This document shows, in pieces, positions 18,246 through 27,900 of a stretch of 64,000 nt of DNA. A model generated the notes under the pieces. That model was given only the letters and a program-made list of their open reading frames with translations. It searched no databases and was not told the DNA's origin. The DNA is from Chloracidobacterium validum. Its GTDB lineage: Bacteria; Acidobacteriota; Blastocatellia; Chloracidobacteriales; Chloracidobacteriaceae. Position 1 is the stretch's first letter. Each line of letters begins with the position of its first letter. Where the stretch lies: NCBI RefSeq assembly GCF_018304825.1, contig NZ_CP072649.1:496001-560000 (forward strand), in the 5' to 3' direction. Both the position numbers and the translations under genes were made by a program.

Positions 18246-19010
18246 CTAGGGAAGTTGATTGCGGATGGCATACACCATTTCCTGAAACTCCTCGGCTGAC
18301 TGTCCGGCAAACGACTCCAGGTTGGCGCGGGCTTGCTGCCGAATCCGTTCGCGCTCGCGCCCACCGGCAAACTCATATTGCGAATAGGTCGCGGTGGCGA
18401 GAATGGCCAGCGACTCGGCCAGGATTTGGCGCTCGCGGTCGTCCGAAGCCAAGAAATCTTCGTCGGTGAGGAGGATTTCCTGGAACTGCTCGTAAAGCGC
18501 ATAGGGGACGCCCGGTGGCATCGGGGTGCCGAAGACGATGGTGTAGTGGTTGTTGAGGTAGAGCACCATAGCGGCGGCGACGTCCTCGACGGGCCAGCCC
18601 TGCTCAATCATGCCGCGCCGATACTCACGCAGGGCATCTTCATAGAACCGACGCGCGGCAACTGAGTCGCCATCCACCGATTGGGCCAGGATGCCCGGCG
18701 CCAGCATGTCGGACACCGGACGGTAGGCCGTTGTTCTGCGCTGGGGTCCGCGCCGGGGGGCGTCCGCCGGACGGACTCGGCGGCGCGTCACCGGCTGGTC
18801 GGAGAAAACGGCCCCAGCGCGGTTTTCATAGGCGCGGATTTTATCCCGCGCCGAACGGCCATTGATGGTGGGTTGACGACCGACTTGTTCGTAGTCGTAC
18901 CAGTCAGGATCGGCTGATTGACGGTCAGCCGGCCGATCTTGACCAAGGGCCGGCGCGGCAATGCTAACTATGAGCCAAATACCCAAGAGGGCGCGGAAGG
19001 CATTGAGCAT
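18246..19010 (-). CDS. Small exported protein, possibly DUF6683-like
   Basis: A 254-aa protein with a clear signal peptide (residues 1-24, LLGIWLIVSIAAPALGQ). Residues about 25-95 are basic and disordered-looking. From about 110 a helical domain follows with RFYEDALREYRRGM, EDVAAAMVLYLNNHYTIV and FQEILLTDEDFL. The AAAMVLYLNN region reminds me of DUF6683 proteins, but only weakly. The start ATG 19010 has TGAGG upstream; a longer frame exists but would bury the signal peptide. The stop is 6 bases past the inferred IS607 right end, so the insertion happened just downstream of this gene. Function unknown. Confidence 0.7.
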   Translation of the reverse strand: MLNAFRALLGIWLIVSIAAPALGQDRPADRQSADPDWYDYEQVGRQPTINGRSARDKIRAYENRAGAVFSDQPVTRRRVRPADAPRRGPQRRTTAYRPVSDMLAPGILAQSVDGDSVAARRFYEDALREYRRGMIEQGWPVEDVAAAMVLYLNNHYTIVFGTPMPPGVPYALYEQFQEILLTDEDFLASDDRERQILAESLAILATATYSQYEFAGGRERERIRQQARANLESFAGQSAEEFQEMVYAIRNQLP

Positions 19011-19038
19011 GACGACTACCTCACAAGGCGACTGAAGT

Positions 19039-19737
19039 TCAAGCCAAGTCGAAGAGCATGATTTCACTTTCGGCGGCGGCGTCAAAGGCAAGGTCGCGCT
19101 CCGCACAAACGGCCAGACCATCGCCGGCCTGGAGCGCGTGTCCGTTGACCGTGACCATTCCGCGCAGGACTTGTACCCAAGCGTATCGTTCGGGAGCAAG
19201 GCTGTGGTTGGTCGTTTCACCGGGTGCGAGCGTTGCCAGCCAGATGGACGCATCCTGGTGAATGGTGAGTTCGTCCGGTTGGGCCTTGCGGGCCGCGATG
19301 CGTTGAAACGCTCCGCGGGGCGGGTTGTCGCGCAGTGACGTTTCTTCGTAGCTTGGCGTCAGTCCCGCGCGTTCGGGCAGAATCCAGATTTGGACGAGAT
19401 GGATGGGTTCGGTGGCCGAGGCGTTCATCTCGCTGTGGCGGACGCCGGTTCCGGCTGTCATGCGCTGGAGTCCGCCGCGCTCCAGAACGGACGTATTGCC
19501 CATGGAGTCGGTGTGCCGCAGCGCGCCATCGAGGACATAGGTGATGATTTCCATGTCGCGGTGGCCGTGCATGCCGAAGCCGGCGCCGGGCGCGATGCGG
19601 TCTTCGTTGAAGACGCGCAGGGCGCGGAAGCCCCGCCAGCGTGGGTCGTCATAGTTGGCGAAGGAAAAGGTATGGCTTGCAGCGAGCCAGCCGTGGTTGG
19701 CGTGGCCCCGTTCCCAAGCTCTGCGAACGGTCAACAT
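19039..19737 (-). CDS. Pirin-family bicupin
   Basis: A 232-aa pirin (YhhW-like), close to the usual length of about 230. The metal-binding set of the N-terminal cupin is present: HGHRDMEI supplies two histidines and RHSEMN the third histidine and the glutamate. Some pirins have quercetin 2,3-dioxygenase activity; others act as redox or transcription cofactors, so the reaction is not fixed. ATG 19737 follows AAAGGAGAC. It lies 64 bases downstream of a MarR regulator on the same strand; MarR-pirin pairing is common and suggests control by that regulator. A palindrome TCGTT-CA-AACGA sits in the gap. Confidence 0.92.
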   Translation of the reverse strand: MLTVRRAWERGHANHGWLAASHTFSFANYDDPRWRGFRALRVFNEDRIAPGAGFGMHGHRDMEIITYVLDGALRHTDSMGNTSVLERGGLQRMTAGTGVRHSEMNASATEPIHLVQIWILPERAGLTPSYEETSLRDNPPRGAFQRIAARKAQPDELTIHQDASIWLATLAPGETTNHSLAPERYAWVQVLRGMVTVNGHALQAGDGLAVCAERDLAFDAAAESEIMLFDLA

Positions 19738-19768
19738 GGGGTGGTCTCCTTTCAGGTTTAGACGATTT

Positions 19769-19780
19769 TCGTTCAAACGA
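19769..19780 (-). promoter_or_regulatory. Possible MarR operator between marR and pirin
   Basis: TCGTTCAAACGA is a perfect inverted repeat (five-base arms, two-base centre), 32 bases ahead of the pirin start. The half-site AACGA recurs in the two direct repeats over the marR promoter (20264-20288), which suggests one protein binds both places. Confidence 0.35.
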
Positions 19781-19801
19781 CTATAGGGGCAAAAAACAGG
19801 C

Positions 19802-20245
19802 TTACGTCCGCATCCGCTCGAGCAGGGCGAGCAGGGACTGGCATTCGGCCGGCGAGAGGCGGCCAAGCCGTTCCGCGTGCCAAGCTTGCACCGGTTGGTC
19901 GAGGCGGTTGACGAGATCAAGGCCGTCCGGCGTCAGGATGGCTTTGACGACGCGCCGGTCCATGGCCTCCCGGCGGCGGATGACGAGTTGTTTGTGTTCG
20001 AGGCGATCGAGCAGGCGGGTCACGTCGGGGTCGCGGGTGATGAGGCGCTCGGCGATGGTTTGGCAGGTGGCGCCGTCCGGTCCGGCGCCACGCAGGATGC
20101 GCAGCGCATTGTACTGAACCGGTGTGAGGTCATAGGTTTTGAGAAAGTTCCCCAGGTCCGTCGTCAGGGCTTCGGCGGACTGAAGCACGGCCAGACAGAG
20201 CTTCTCGTAGAGATTGGCATTTGGGGTGGTTCGACGGCTCGGCAT
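19802..20245 (-). CDS. MarR-family transcriptional regulator
   Basis: A 147-aa winged-helix regulator of normal MarR length: recognition region CQTIAERLITRDPDVTRLLDRLEHKQLVIRR and the beta-wing RRREAMDRRVVKAILT are typical. It binds DNA as a dimer and usually releases it on sensing phenolics or oxidants. ATG 20245 has AAGGA upstream; a longer frame reaches 20365 but crosses the promoter described at 20270-20298. It is followed on the same strand by the pirin gene and probably controls it and itself. The ligand cannot be deduced. Confidence 0.9.
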   Translation of the reverse strand: MPSRRTTPNANLYEKLCLAVLQSAEALTTDLGNFLKTYDLTPVQYNALRILRGAGPDGATCQTIAERLITRDPDVTRLLDRLEHKQLVIRRREAMDRRVVKAILTPDGLDLVNRLDQPVQAWHAERLGRLSPAECQSLLALLERMRT

Positions 20246-20263
20246 GGGGCTGGTCCTTTCGTA

Positions 20264-20298
20264 GTTGCGACGATAGATGTTGTAACGAGTAATGTCAA
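20264..20298 (-). promoter_or_regulatory. Sigma70-type promoter of the marR-pirin operon
   Basis: On the minus strand TTGACA (20293-20298) and TATCGT (20270-20275) are 17 bases apart, 25 bases from the start codon. Two similar direct repeats, GTTGCGACGA (20264) and GTTGTAACGA (20279), overlap the -10 and spacer and may be autorepressor sites. The remaining gap up to 20574 holds nothing I recognise besides the ribosome site of the next gene. Confidence 0.6.
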
Positions 20299-20574
20299 GC
20301 GCGACCGCCGAACTGCCAGAGAATATGCCAGAAGCTCGCGCCTTCCGAGCGACTGAAAACCTCAATTCAGTACTTCAGTTAGCCGTCGCGCTTGCCATCT
20401 ATTGCTTTCATTCCTGCTCACTGGTAGCGTCGCCGCGCATTGGTCATCACAATCTGTTTGTAAAGCTCCTTGAGGCTCATTTGGGTAGAGCGGCTTCCCC
20501 GGCGGCTTGGGTAGGGATGACTGTTTTCTGCGGTGGATGGTCTTCAGACAGCCTTGCAAAGAGGAGGTTCACTC

Positions 20575-23500
20575 GTGGGAAGCCCGAAACGACGACTTAT
20601 TTTCACTGTTCTGCTTGCCGTACTGTGCGGCGGTCCCTGGTTGGCCGCCAGCTATGTGAGTTCAAACTCGGAACGCCGTGCGCCCGCCTCGGCAAAACCG
20701 GCCACCACCTCAGGAGCGGCCGTACCTTCTTCAAAGCCCAACGGCTCGCAGGCGCGGGATGGTTCAGGCGATATTTGGCGCGATACCGAAGAAACCGCCA
20801 TTCCACGGCGCGGTATGGCCCGCTGGGTTGAGCCTCAGTCCTATCGAACCCTTGCGCTCGATGTCCCGGCGCTCAAAGCGCGCTTGGCGGCGGCGCCGGT
20901 CGAAGGCAGTGTTCGCACGCAAGCGAGTCCGGTGACGATTTCGCTTCCGTTGCCTGACAGAGGTTTCGGCGCGTTCCGTATCGTCGAGTCCTCAATCATG
21001 GAGCCGGAACTAGCCCGTAAGTTTCCTGACATCAAGACTTATCTCGGTCAAGGCGTGGACGATCCCGCGGCGACGGTCCGCTTTGACTGGACGCCGCAGG
21101 GCTTTCATGCGCAGGTGCTGACGCCTCGTGGGAACTACTACATCGATCCTTACCAACGCGGCGATCAAGGACACTACATTGCTTATTTCCGCCGTGACTA
21201 TCGCAATGTGACAAAGCAGTTGCTCTGTGGTGTGACCGACCGCGCGGATGCCGACCATCTCGATACGGCGGCCGTGACTCCGCTCAATCCCTCTGGGGCG
21301 ACCTTGCGTACGTATCGGCTGGCCTGCGCGGCGACGGGTGAGTACACCGCAACCTATGGGGGCACGGTCACCGGTGGCCTGGGTGGCATCGTCACGACCA
21401 TCAACCGTTGCAACGGCATCTATGAACGCGATTTGGCGATCCGCTTCGTGCTGGTGGCGAACAATGATCTCATCGTTTACACCAATGCCGCATCTGACCC
21501 TTACAGCAACAACGATGGTGTGGCCATGCTGGGACAGAACCAAACCAATCTGGATAACGTCATCGGCAATGCCAACTACGACATTGGTCATGTGTTCAGC
21601 ACCGGCGGTGGAGGGGTGGCCGGCCTGGGTGTCGTGTGCACGACCGGGCAGAAGGCCCGCGGGGTAACCGGGCTATCGACGCCAACCGGGGATATTTATG
21701 ACGTGGACTATGTGGCTCACGAGATCGGTCATCAATATGGTGCAAGACACCCTTTCAATGGCAACCAAGGCGCTTGTTCTGGCAATCGCAGCGCCGTGGC
21801 CGCCTATGAAGTCGGCAGCGGTAACACGATTATGGCGTATGCCGGCATCTGTGCCGCCGACAATCTCCAGCCCAATAGTGACGACTATTTTCACACCATC
21901 AGCTTTCAGGAAATTTTCAACTACACCAACAGTGGCGGTGGGAGTGGCTGTCCGGTTGCGACGGCAACCGGCAACACGCCTCCAACGATAACACCACTGA
22001 CGGGCTTCACGATTCCGCGCCAGACGCCGTTTACGCTGACCGTCGCGGCCAGCGATCCCGATGGCGATCCGCTGACCTACTGCTGGGAGCAGTTTGATCT
22101 CGGCCCGGCACAGAGCGCCGCGCGGCCGTTCAGCGATAACGGCTCATCTCCGATTTTCCGCAGTTTTGATCCGGTCACGAGCCCCTCGCGCACGTTTCCA
22201 TCCCTACGTTACATCCTCAACAATCAGAATGATCCCAACAACGCCACCGGCGTGCCGGGCGAAACACTGCCCAACACGAACCGGACGCTGACCTTTCGGG
22301 TGACCGCCCGTGATAACCGGGCTGGCGGTGGCGGTGTCCGCCACGCCACGGTGGGCGTGACGGTCACAACGGCGGCTGGACCCTTTACCGTGACCGCGCC
22401 CAATACCGCTGTGACGTGGGCGGCGGGTTCGAGCCAGACGGTGACATGGAACGTCAACGGCACCGACGTCGCGCCGGTCAACGCGACCAATGTGAATATC
22501 CTGCTGTCGGTGGATGGCGGCAACACCTATCCGGTGACACTCGCGTCAAACGTTCCCAACAATGGCACGGCCAGCGTGACCGTGCCGAGTAGCACGCAGG
22601 CGACGGCGCAGGCGCGCGTGCGCGTCGAAGCCGTTCTTCCAAGCGGGAGTGGCACCTTTTTTGACGTTTCGGACGTGGGCTTTTCCATCACCAATGGACC
22701 AACTGCGGCCCCGACACTGACCTTGGGCGGACCGATCGTCACCCGTCAGGGTTCGCCTACGACGGCCCCCGTGACCGTGGCGACGATTGCCGGCGGCACC
22801 GCCCCGTACACCTTTACCCTGGATCAGGAATCGCCCACGCCGGACCTGACGGTAGCAGGGTTCATTTCGGGTAACATCATCACGGCGACGGCCACGGCCA
22901 GTTGCAACCTCGTCGCTCCCAATCCGCCCAGCGTGCGTTCATATCCCGTGCGCGTGACGGTGACCGACGCGGTGGGGCGAGTCGTGTCGGGTAACTTCAA
23001 CGTCAACGTGTCAAATAACGCGATTCCGACGCTCGGTGCGTTTTCAAATCAAACCGTTCCGGTTGGTGCATCGGTTGACGTGTCACCTAGCCAGGGACCG
23101 GCAGATGCCAACAACAACCTGGCCGGGCTAACGGTTTCTCCGACAACCTTGCCGGGTGGCGGCACGGTGTCGGTCAATCAAACGACCGGTGTCGTCACCG
23201 TGTCCACGGTTGGCACAACGACGCCGGGAAGCTACGTCATCGAGGTGCGCACTGCCGATACCTGTGGAGCCACGGACATCGAGCGGTTCACCGTGACCGT
23301 GCAGCCATCCCAGGCGAATCTCGCGTTGGGGACCCGCACCATCACAACCGGTGATGGGCAGATTGACCCGAATGAGTGCAATGCGCTGAGTATCCAACTA
23401 ATCAATGACGGCGTCTTGGATGCGACGGCGATTTCGGCCACGTTGTCAACGACGACGTCAGGCGTGACGGTGACGCAGGCGACGTCGGCGTATCCGAATC

Positions 23501-24813
23501 TTCTGGCGGGTGGTGGCGCAGGCGTCAACACCACGCCTTTCCAAGTCAGCACGACCGGGTCCATTGCCTGCGGCACAACCATCAACTTCACACTGACCGT
23601 GACGTATTCAGGCGGGCCTTCGCCGGCGACATTCAACTTCACGCTGCCGGTGGGACAGGACGTAAACAACTATCAGTTCACGTCAACACCGACCGGGGCG
23701 GTGATCCCGCCGGGCGGAACGTTTGTTCCGGGCAGCGCGGCCGACGACGTCGTTGTGACCACGACGACGCCGTTTGCGTTCTTGGTGTACGGCACGCCGG
23801 TGGCGGCCGGACAAACCATCACGGTGAGCACGAACGGAAACGTTCAGTTCGTGGCTTCCGGCGGCAGCACGAGTTTGACCAATGTCTCCCTGCCGGCGGC
23901 GGTTTTCCCCAATGTGCCGGTCGTCTGCCCCTACTGGGATGACCTCATTTTGACGACGACGGGCGGCGGGATATACACCAACACGGTGGGAACGGCGCCG
24001 AACCGTCAGTTCATCATTGAGTGGCGCGGACGGCGATTTGGCGATGGAGGCGGTCCCACGCAGAACCTCAACTTCGCGGTGGTCTTCAACGAAGGATCGA
24101 GCCAATTCCAGTTCCGCTACGTGCAAACCGGTATTGGCGCCACCGCCAACGGCGCCAGCGCGACGGTCGGCGTGCAGGCCGGAAACACGGCGATGTCAAA
24201 CTTCACCCAGTTTTCGTTCAATCAGTCTGTCATCACGCCGGGATTGCAGTTGGCGGCGGCGTTGGGGCAGTGCACACCGGGCAGTGGTCCGTGTGGCACG
24301 TGCCTGCCTGGGGTGATCAATTCGCAGGTTTCGCTGGTGATCACGGGGTCTGTCCTGGAAGCGCCAACGTGTGGAGCGCAAGGGTACGCCAATGACTTTG
24401 TCATGAGCGGGACGTTGACGAATGTTTCGGCAACGCCACTGTCGAATTTGGCCTTTGAGGTCGTGGAGCTGCAAGCGGCAAACGGTCCGGCGCCGACGGT
24501 GCCTTTCCGGCTGATTTCAGCGGATGGGGCAACGTGTGCGAGTGGTGGCTTGGTGGGTGCGATTCAGACGCCGAGCGTGACGACACTAGCGCCAGGGGCA
24601 TCAACGACGGTGACATTTCGGGTAGCCCTGCCGTCGGTGCGGCGCTTCCGGTTCTTCGTGAATGTTTTAGGCTGTACCGGTGGCGGAAGCGTGACGGGTC
24701 GGGAGAGCCGTGGGCTGGCGGTTGCGCCGATAGAGGTCAAGACGGACGTGCCGCCGGTGCGTCGTTGGGGAGGTTCGTCCCCCGGTGACGGGTTGGCGAC
24801 GAAACGACGCTGA
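20575..24813 (+). CDS. Secreted metzincin metalloprotease with repeat domains
   Basis: A 1412-aa exported protein. The signal peptide is at residues 1-30 (RLIFTVLLAVLCGGPWLAA), a propeptide-like region reaches about 230, and a reprolysin-like catalytic domain spans about 245-460. The zinc motif HEIGHQYGARH is at residues 382-392 and the metzincin Met-turn NTIMAYAG at about 418-425. Downstream are beta-rich Ig/cadherin-like modules (PDGDPLTYCWEQ, a WxVNGTDVAPVN module, two PASTA-like or CARDB-like repeats) and a C-terminal domain with GTCLPGVIN and VLGCTGGG. GTG 20575 was chosen because GAGGAGG lies just before it. It probably degrades extracellular protein. A strong terminator follows at 24883. 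Confidence 0.85.
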   Translation: MGSPKRRLIFTVLLAVLCGGPWLAASYVSSNSERRAPASAKPATTSGAAVPSSKPNGSQARDGSGDIWRDTEETAIPRRGMARWVEPQSYRTLALDVPALKARLAAAPVEGSVRTQASPVTISLPLPDRGFGAFRIVESSIMEPELARKFPDIKTYLGQGVDDPAATVRFDWTPQGFHAQVLTPRGNYYIDPYQRGDQGHYIAYFRRDYRNVTKQLLCGVTDRADADHLDTAAVTPLNPSGATLRTYRLACAATGEYTATYGGTVTGGLGGIVTTINRCNGIYERDLAIRFVLVANNDLIVYTNAASDPYSNNDGVAMLGQNQTNLDNVIGNANYDIGHVFSTGGGGVAGLGVVCTTGQKARGVTGLSTPTGDIYDVDYVAHEIGHQYGARHPFNGNQGACSGNRSAVAAYEVGSGNTIMAYAGICAADNLQPNSDDYFHTISFQEIFNYTNSGGGSGCPVATATGNTPPTITPLTGFTIPRQTPFTLTVAASDPDGDPLTYCWEQFDLGPAQSAARPFSDNGSSPIFRSFDPVTSPSRTFPSLRYILNNQNDPNNATGVPGETLPNTNRTLTFRVTARDNRAGGGGVRHATVGVTVTTAAGPFTVTAPNTAVTWAAGSSQTVTWNVNGTDVAPVNATNVNILLSVDGGNTYPVTLASNVPNNGTASVTVPSSTQATAQARVRVEAVLPSGSGTFFDVSDVGFSITNGPTAAPTLTLGGPIVTRQGSPTTAPVTVATIAGGTAPYTFTLDQESPTPDLTVAGFISGNIITATATASCNLVAPNPPSVRSYPVRVTVTDAVGRVVSGNFNVNVSNNAIPTLGAFSNQTVPVGASVDVSPSQGPADANNNLAGLTVSPTTLPGGGTVSVNQTTGVVTVSTVGTTTPGSYVIEVRTADTCGATDIERFTVTVQPSQANLALGTRTITTGDGQIDPNECNALSIQLINDGVLDATAISATLSTTTSGVTVTQATSAYPNLLAGGGAGVNTTPFQVSTTGSIACGTTINFTLTVTYSGGPSPATFNFTLPVGQDVNNYQFTSTPTGAVIPPGGTFVPGSAADDVVVTTTTPFAFLVYGTPVAAGQTITVSTNGNVQFVASGGSTSLTNVSLPAAVFPNVPVVCPYWDDLILTTTGGGIYTNTVGTAPNRQFIIEWRGRRFGDGGGPTQNLNFAVVFNEGSSQFQFRYVQTGIGATANGASATVGVQAGNTAMSNFTQFSFNQSVITPGLQLAAALGQCTPGSGPCGTCLPGVINSQVSLVITGSVLEAPTCGAQGYANDFVMSGTLTNVSATPLSNLAFEVVELQAANGPAPTVPFRLISADGATCASGGLVGAIQTPSVTTLAPGASTTVTFRVALPSVRRFRFFVNVLGCTGGGSVTGRESRGLAVAPIEVKTDVPPVRRWGGSSPGDGLATKRR

Positions 24814-24882
24814 CGGAAAGGGCGAGGGCGCATGCCGGATGGTGTTGGGATGCGCTCTCGTTGTCGTCGCTCAACGTTGATG

Positions 24883-24916
24883 ACGGCGCGTGGTGGATTG
24901 GCCACGCGCCGTTTTT
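24883..24916 (+). terminator. Intrinsic terminator after the metalloprotease
   Basis: ACGGCGCGTGG (24883-24893) pairs perfectly with CCACGCGCCGT (24902-24912) around an eight-base loop, followed by TTTT. The eleven-pair stem isolates the protease gene from cobN. Confidence 0.88.
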
Positions 24917-24983
24917 GTGGTTATGGTTGGAATACCGCGTGTTGATACATCCGTCTGATAACGTAAAAACATAAACTGACACC

Positions 24984-27900
24984 ATGGGGCTTTACCACCC
25001 GACAAACAATGAAGCTGATAACGTCATAGGCAAGCCCACCCAACGCCAATACATCGTTACAACCAACCACCAGGAAACCACCAACGGTTGCCGTGACGAT
25101 CATAGCGGTCTGCTGTACCGTCCGCGCCCGGACATCATCTTTATTTCTGCTTCGGATACCGAACTAGAGACGCTCACCGCCGCTCAGTCGCAGCTTCCGC
25201 CCGGCTTTCCACGGTTGCAGGCGCAAAGCAGCGGCACCCTCCAGACGCCGACCGATGTGGCGGCTTTCGCCAAGGAGATTGCGCCGACCGCGCAGCTGGT
25301 GATCGTTCGTATCCTGGGTGGTCTGGCGTATTTCCGTGAAGGACTGACCCAGCTCCGTATCCTGTGTGACCAAACCGGCGCGGCCCTGGTTGCGCTACCG
25401 GGGGACAATCGCCCCGACGCCGAACTAGCCGGCTACACGACTGTTGACCCGGAGATTGCCGCGATCTTCCTTACTTATTGTGTCGCTGGCGGGGCAGCGA
25501 ACTATGCGCAGGGGCTGCGTTACCTAGCCGATGGCATCCTGGGCACGTCCTTTGGTTTTGCGCCACCGGTAGCCGTGCCAATGTATGGGTTGTACCACCC
25601 CGACGCGGCTGACCATGAAGCCACGGCCCGGCTGGATGTGGCGACCTTTGCGCGGACCTACTGGCGTGAAGCGGTCGGTCCGGTGGTGGGTCTCCTGTTT
25701 TACCGGGCTTACTGGCAAAGTAACGACCTTGCCGTCGTGGATGCCCTCGTCCGGGCGCTTGAAGCCCGTGGGTGCCGCCCGCTGCCGGTTTTTTGCTACA
25801 GCCTGCGGGACACACCGCCAGAGACGCTGCTTGCCTACCTTGGCCATCAGGCGCGGGCCGATGTCATCATCAGCCTGCTGAGTTATGCGTTGGCCGACAT
25901 CGTTCACGGGCAACGTTTGACACGGGCTGCCGGCCCTGGGCTTGATGTGCTCGCGCAACTGGGGGTTCCGGTCATTCAGGGCCTGACGGTACGCGCTTCA
26001 CAGGCCGAATGGGCGGCCAGTTCGAGCGGGCTGTCTCCGTTGGATGCCGCCATGAAAGTCGTCATGGCGGAGTTTGACGGGCGCATCATCTCAACCGTCA
26101 TTGGCGCACAGGAGCTGACGCCGGCCGGAGCAAGTCGCCAGGTGGCGATTCCGGCCCAGATCGAAGCCTTGGCCGCACTGACGGCCCGCTGGGGACGGCT
26201 GCGCCGGCTCCCCAATCGGGAAAAACGCCTAGCTATTGTCCTGACCAACTTTGCCAACCGCAACGGCCGGGTCGGCAGCGCCGTGGGCCTGGACACGCCG
26301 GCGTCGGTGCTACGCATTCTTCAGGCGCTGCGCGAGGAAGGCTATGTCGTGGGGGACCTGCCGCCAGATGGTGATGCGCTCATGGAAGAACTGCTGGCGC
26401 TCGGTGGCTACGAAGTCGAGTGGCTTTCGGAAGAGCAGGCCCGCCAGTCCGCCCATTATCGGGTAGCGGATTACACAGACTGGTTTGCCCGGCTTCCCGA
26501 ACCGGCGCAAGCGGCGCTGCGGGCGACGTGGGGGGAGCCACCGGGGCAGGTCATGACGGTCGGAGACCTTGGGTACATCCCGGCACGCCGTTACGGCAAT
26601 GTGGTGGTTCTCATCCAACCGCCACGTGGTTACGGAGAAAACCGACAGGCGCTATACCATAGTGGCGAACTCGCGCCTTCGCACCATTACTTGGCGGTGT
26701 ATCACTGGTTGCGCACCGTCTTTGGTGTGGATGCCGTCATTCACTGCGGCAAGCACGGGACGGTCGAATGGCTGCCGGGCAAGTCGCTGGGTTTGTCGGC
26801 GCAGTGTTATCCGCAACTTGTGCTCGGTGACACGCCAGTTTTTTATCCGTTTCTCGTCGGTGATCCGGGCGAAGGCCTCCAGGCGAAACGGCGCTGGCAT
26901 GCCGCGCTGGTCAGCCACCTGCCACCACCGATGACCCAAGCCGAGGTCGAACAGGAATGTGAACTGGCGCCGCTTCAGGCGCTGTTGACCGAGCTGGGGC
27001 GCGCCGACCAACTCGACCCGGAGAAACGGCCGCTCATTGTCGCGGCCATCTGGGAAGCCGTCGTTGCGGCAAATCTCCACCGCGATCTGGGCTACACGGC
27101 CCGGCCAGACGAAGACGAGTGGCCGGCGTTTCTGAAAAAGCTCGACGGGTACTTGTGCGAGTTGGGCGAAATCCAGATTCGGAACGGATTACATGTCTTT
27201 GGTGAAGCCCCGCAGGGCGAGCGGCTGGTGGACTTTCTCTGCGCCCTGGCGCGGCAGGGGACACCGGAGCGTCCGGGACTGCCGACAGCGCTGGCGCAGG
27301 ACCTGGGTTTACCGCCGAACTTGGACGACCTGCCGGCCGAAACGGCGTGGCTGCCGGAAGCTGTCCCGTCAGGGCTGGCGGCTTGCGACCCCTCAGCCAT
27401 CACCAGCGTTGGACGCCTGCGCCGGGCGCTGGATGCAGCGGTTCGTGAGCTGGTCGCCACGGCGGTGGCGCATGACTTCGATCTCACCCACCCCTTTGCT
27501 GCAAAGCTTGGCAGCGCAACCAGGACCGGGCTTGCGTACCTTGGGCAGGACATCCTCCCGCGGGTGCGACGCGCGCCGGACGAAATCCGTCACCTCCTGG
27601 ATGGCTTGGCCGGACGGGCCATTCCGCCTGGGCCGAGCGGCGCGCCGACCCGCGGTATGCCGGACATCCTCCCGACAGGGCGCAACATGTACGCGGTTGA
27701 CGTGCGGGCCGTTCCATCACCGTTTGCCTGGGAGGTCGGGCGGCAGTTGGGTGACGCGCTGGTGGCCAGCTACGTCGCGCAAAAGCAGGCGTTCCCGGAG
27801 GTGGTCGGGTTGACACTCTGGGGAACGTCCAACATGCGTACCCAGGGGGATGATGTGGCCCAGGTGTTGTGGCTGTTGGGGGTTGAGCCGTGCTGGCAGC

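Noticed and set aside
24814-24983. Cobalamin riboswitch upstream of cobN
   Set aside because: No B12-box core could be found in this stretch; only the protease terminator and a CTGATAAC motif are visible.
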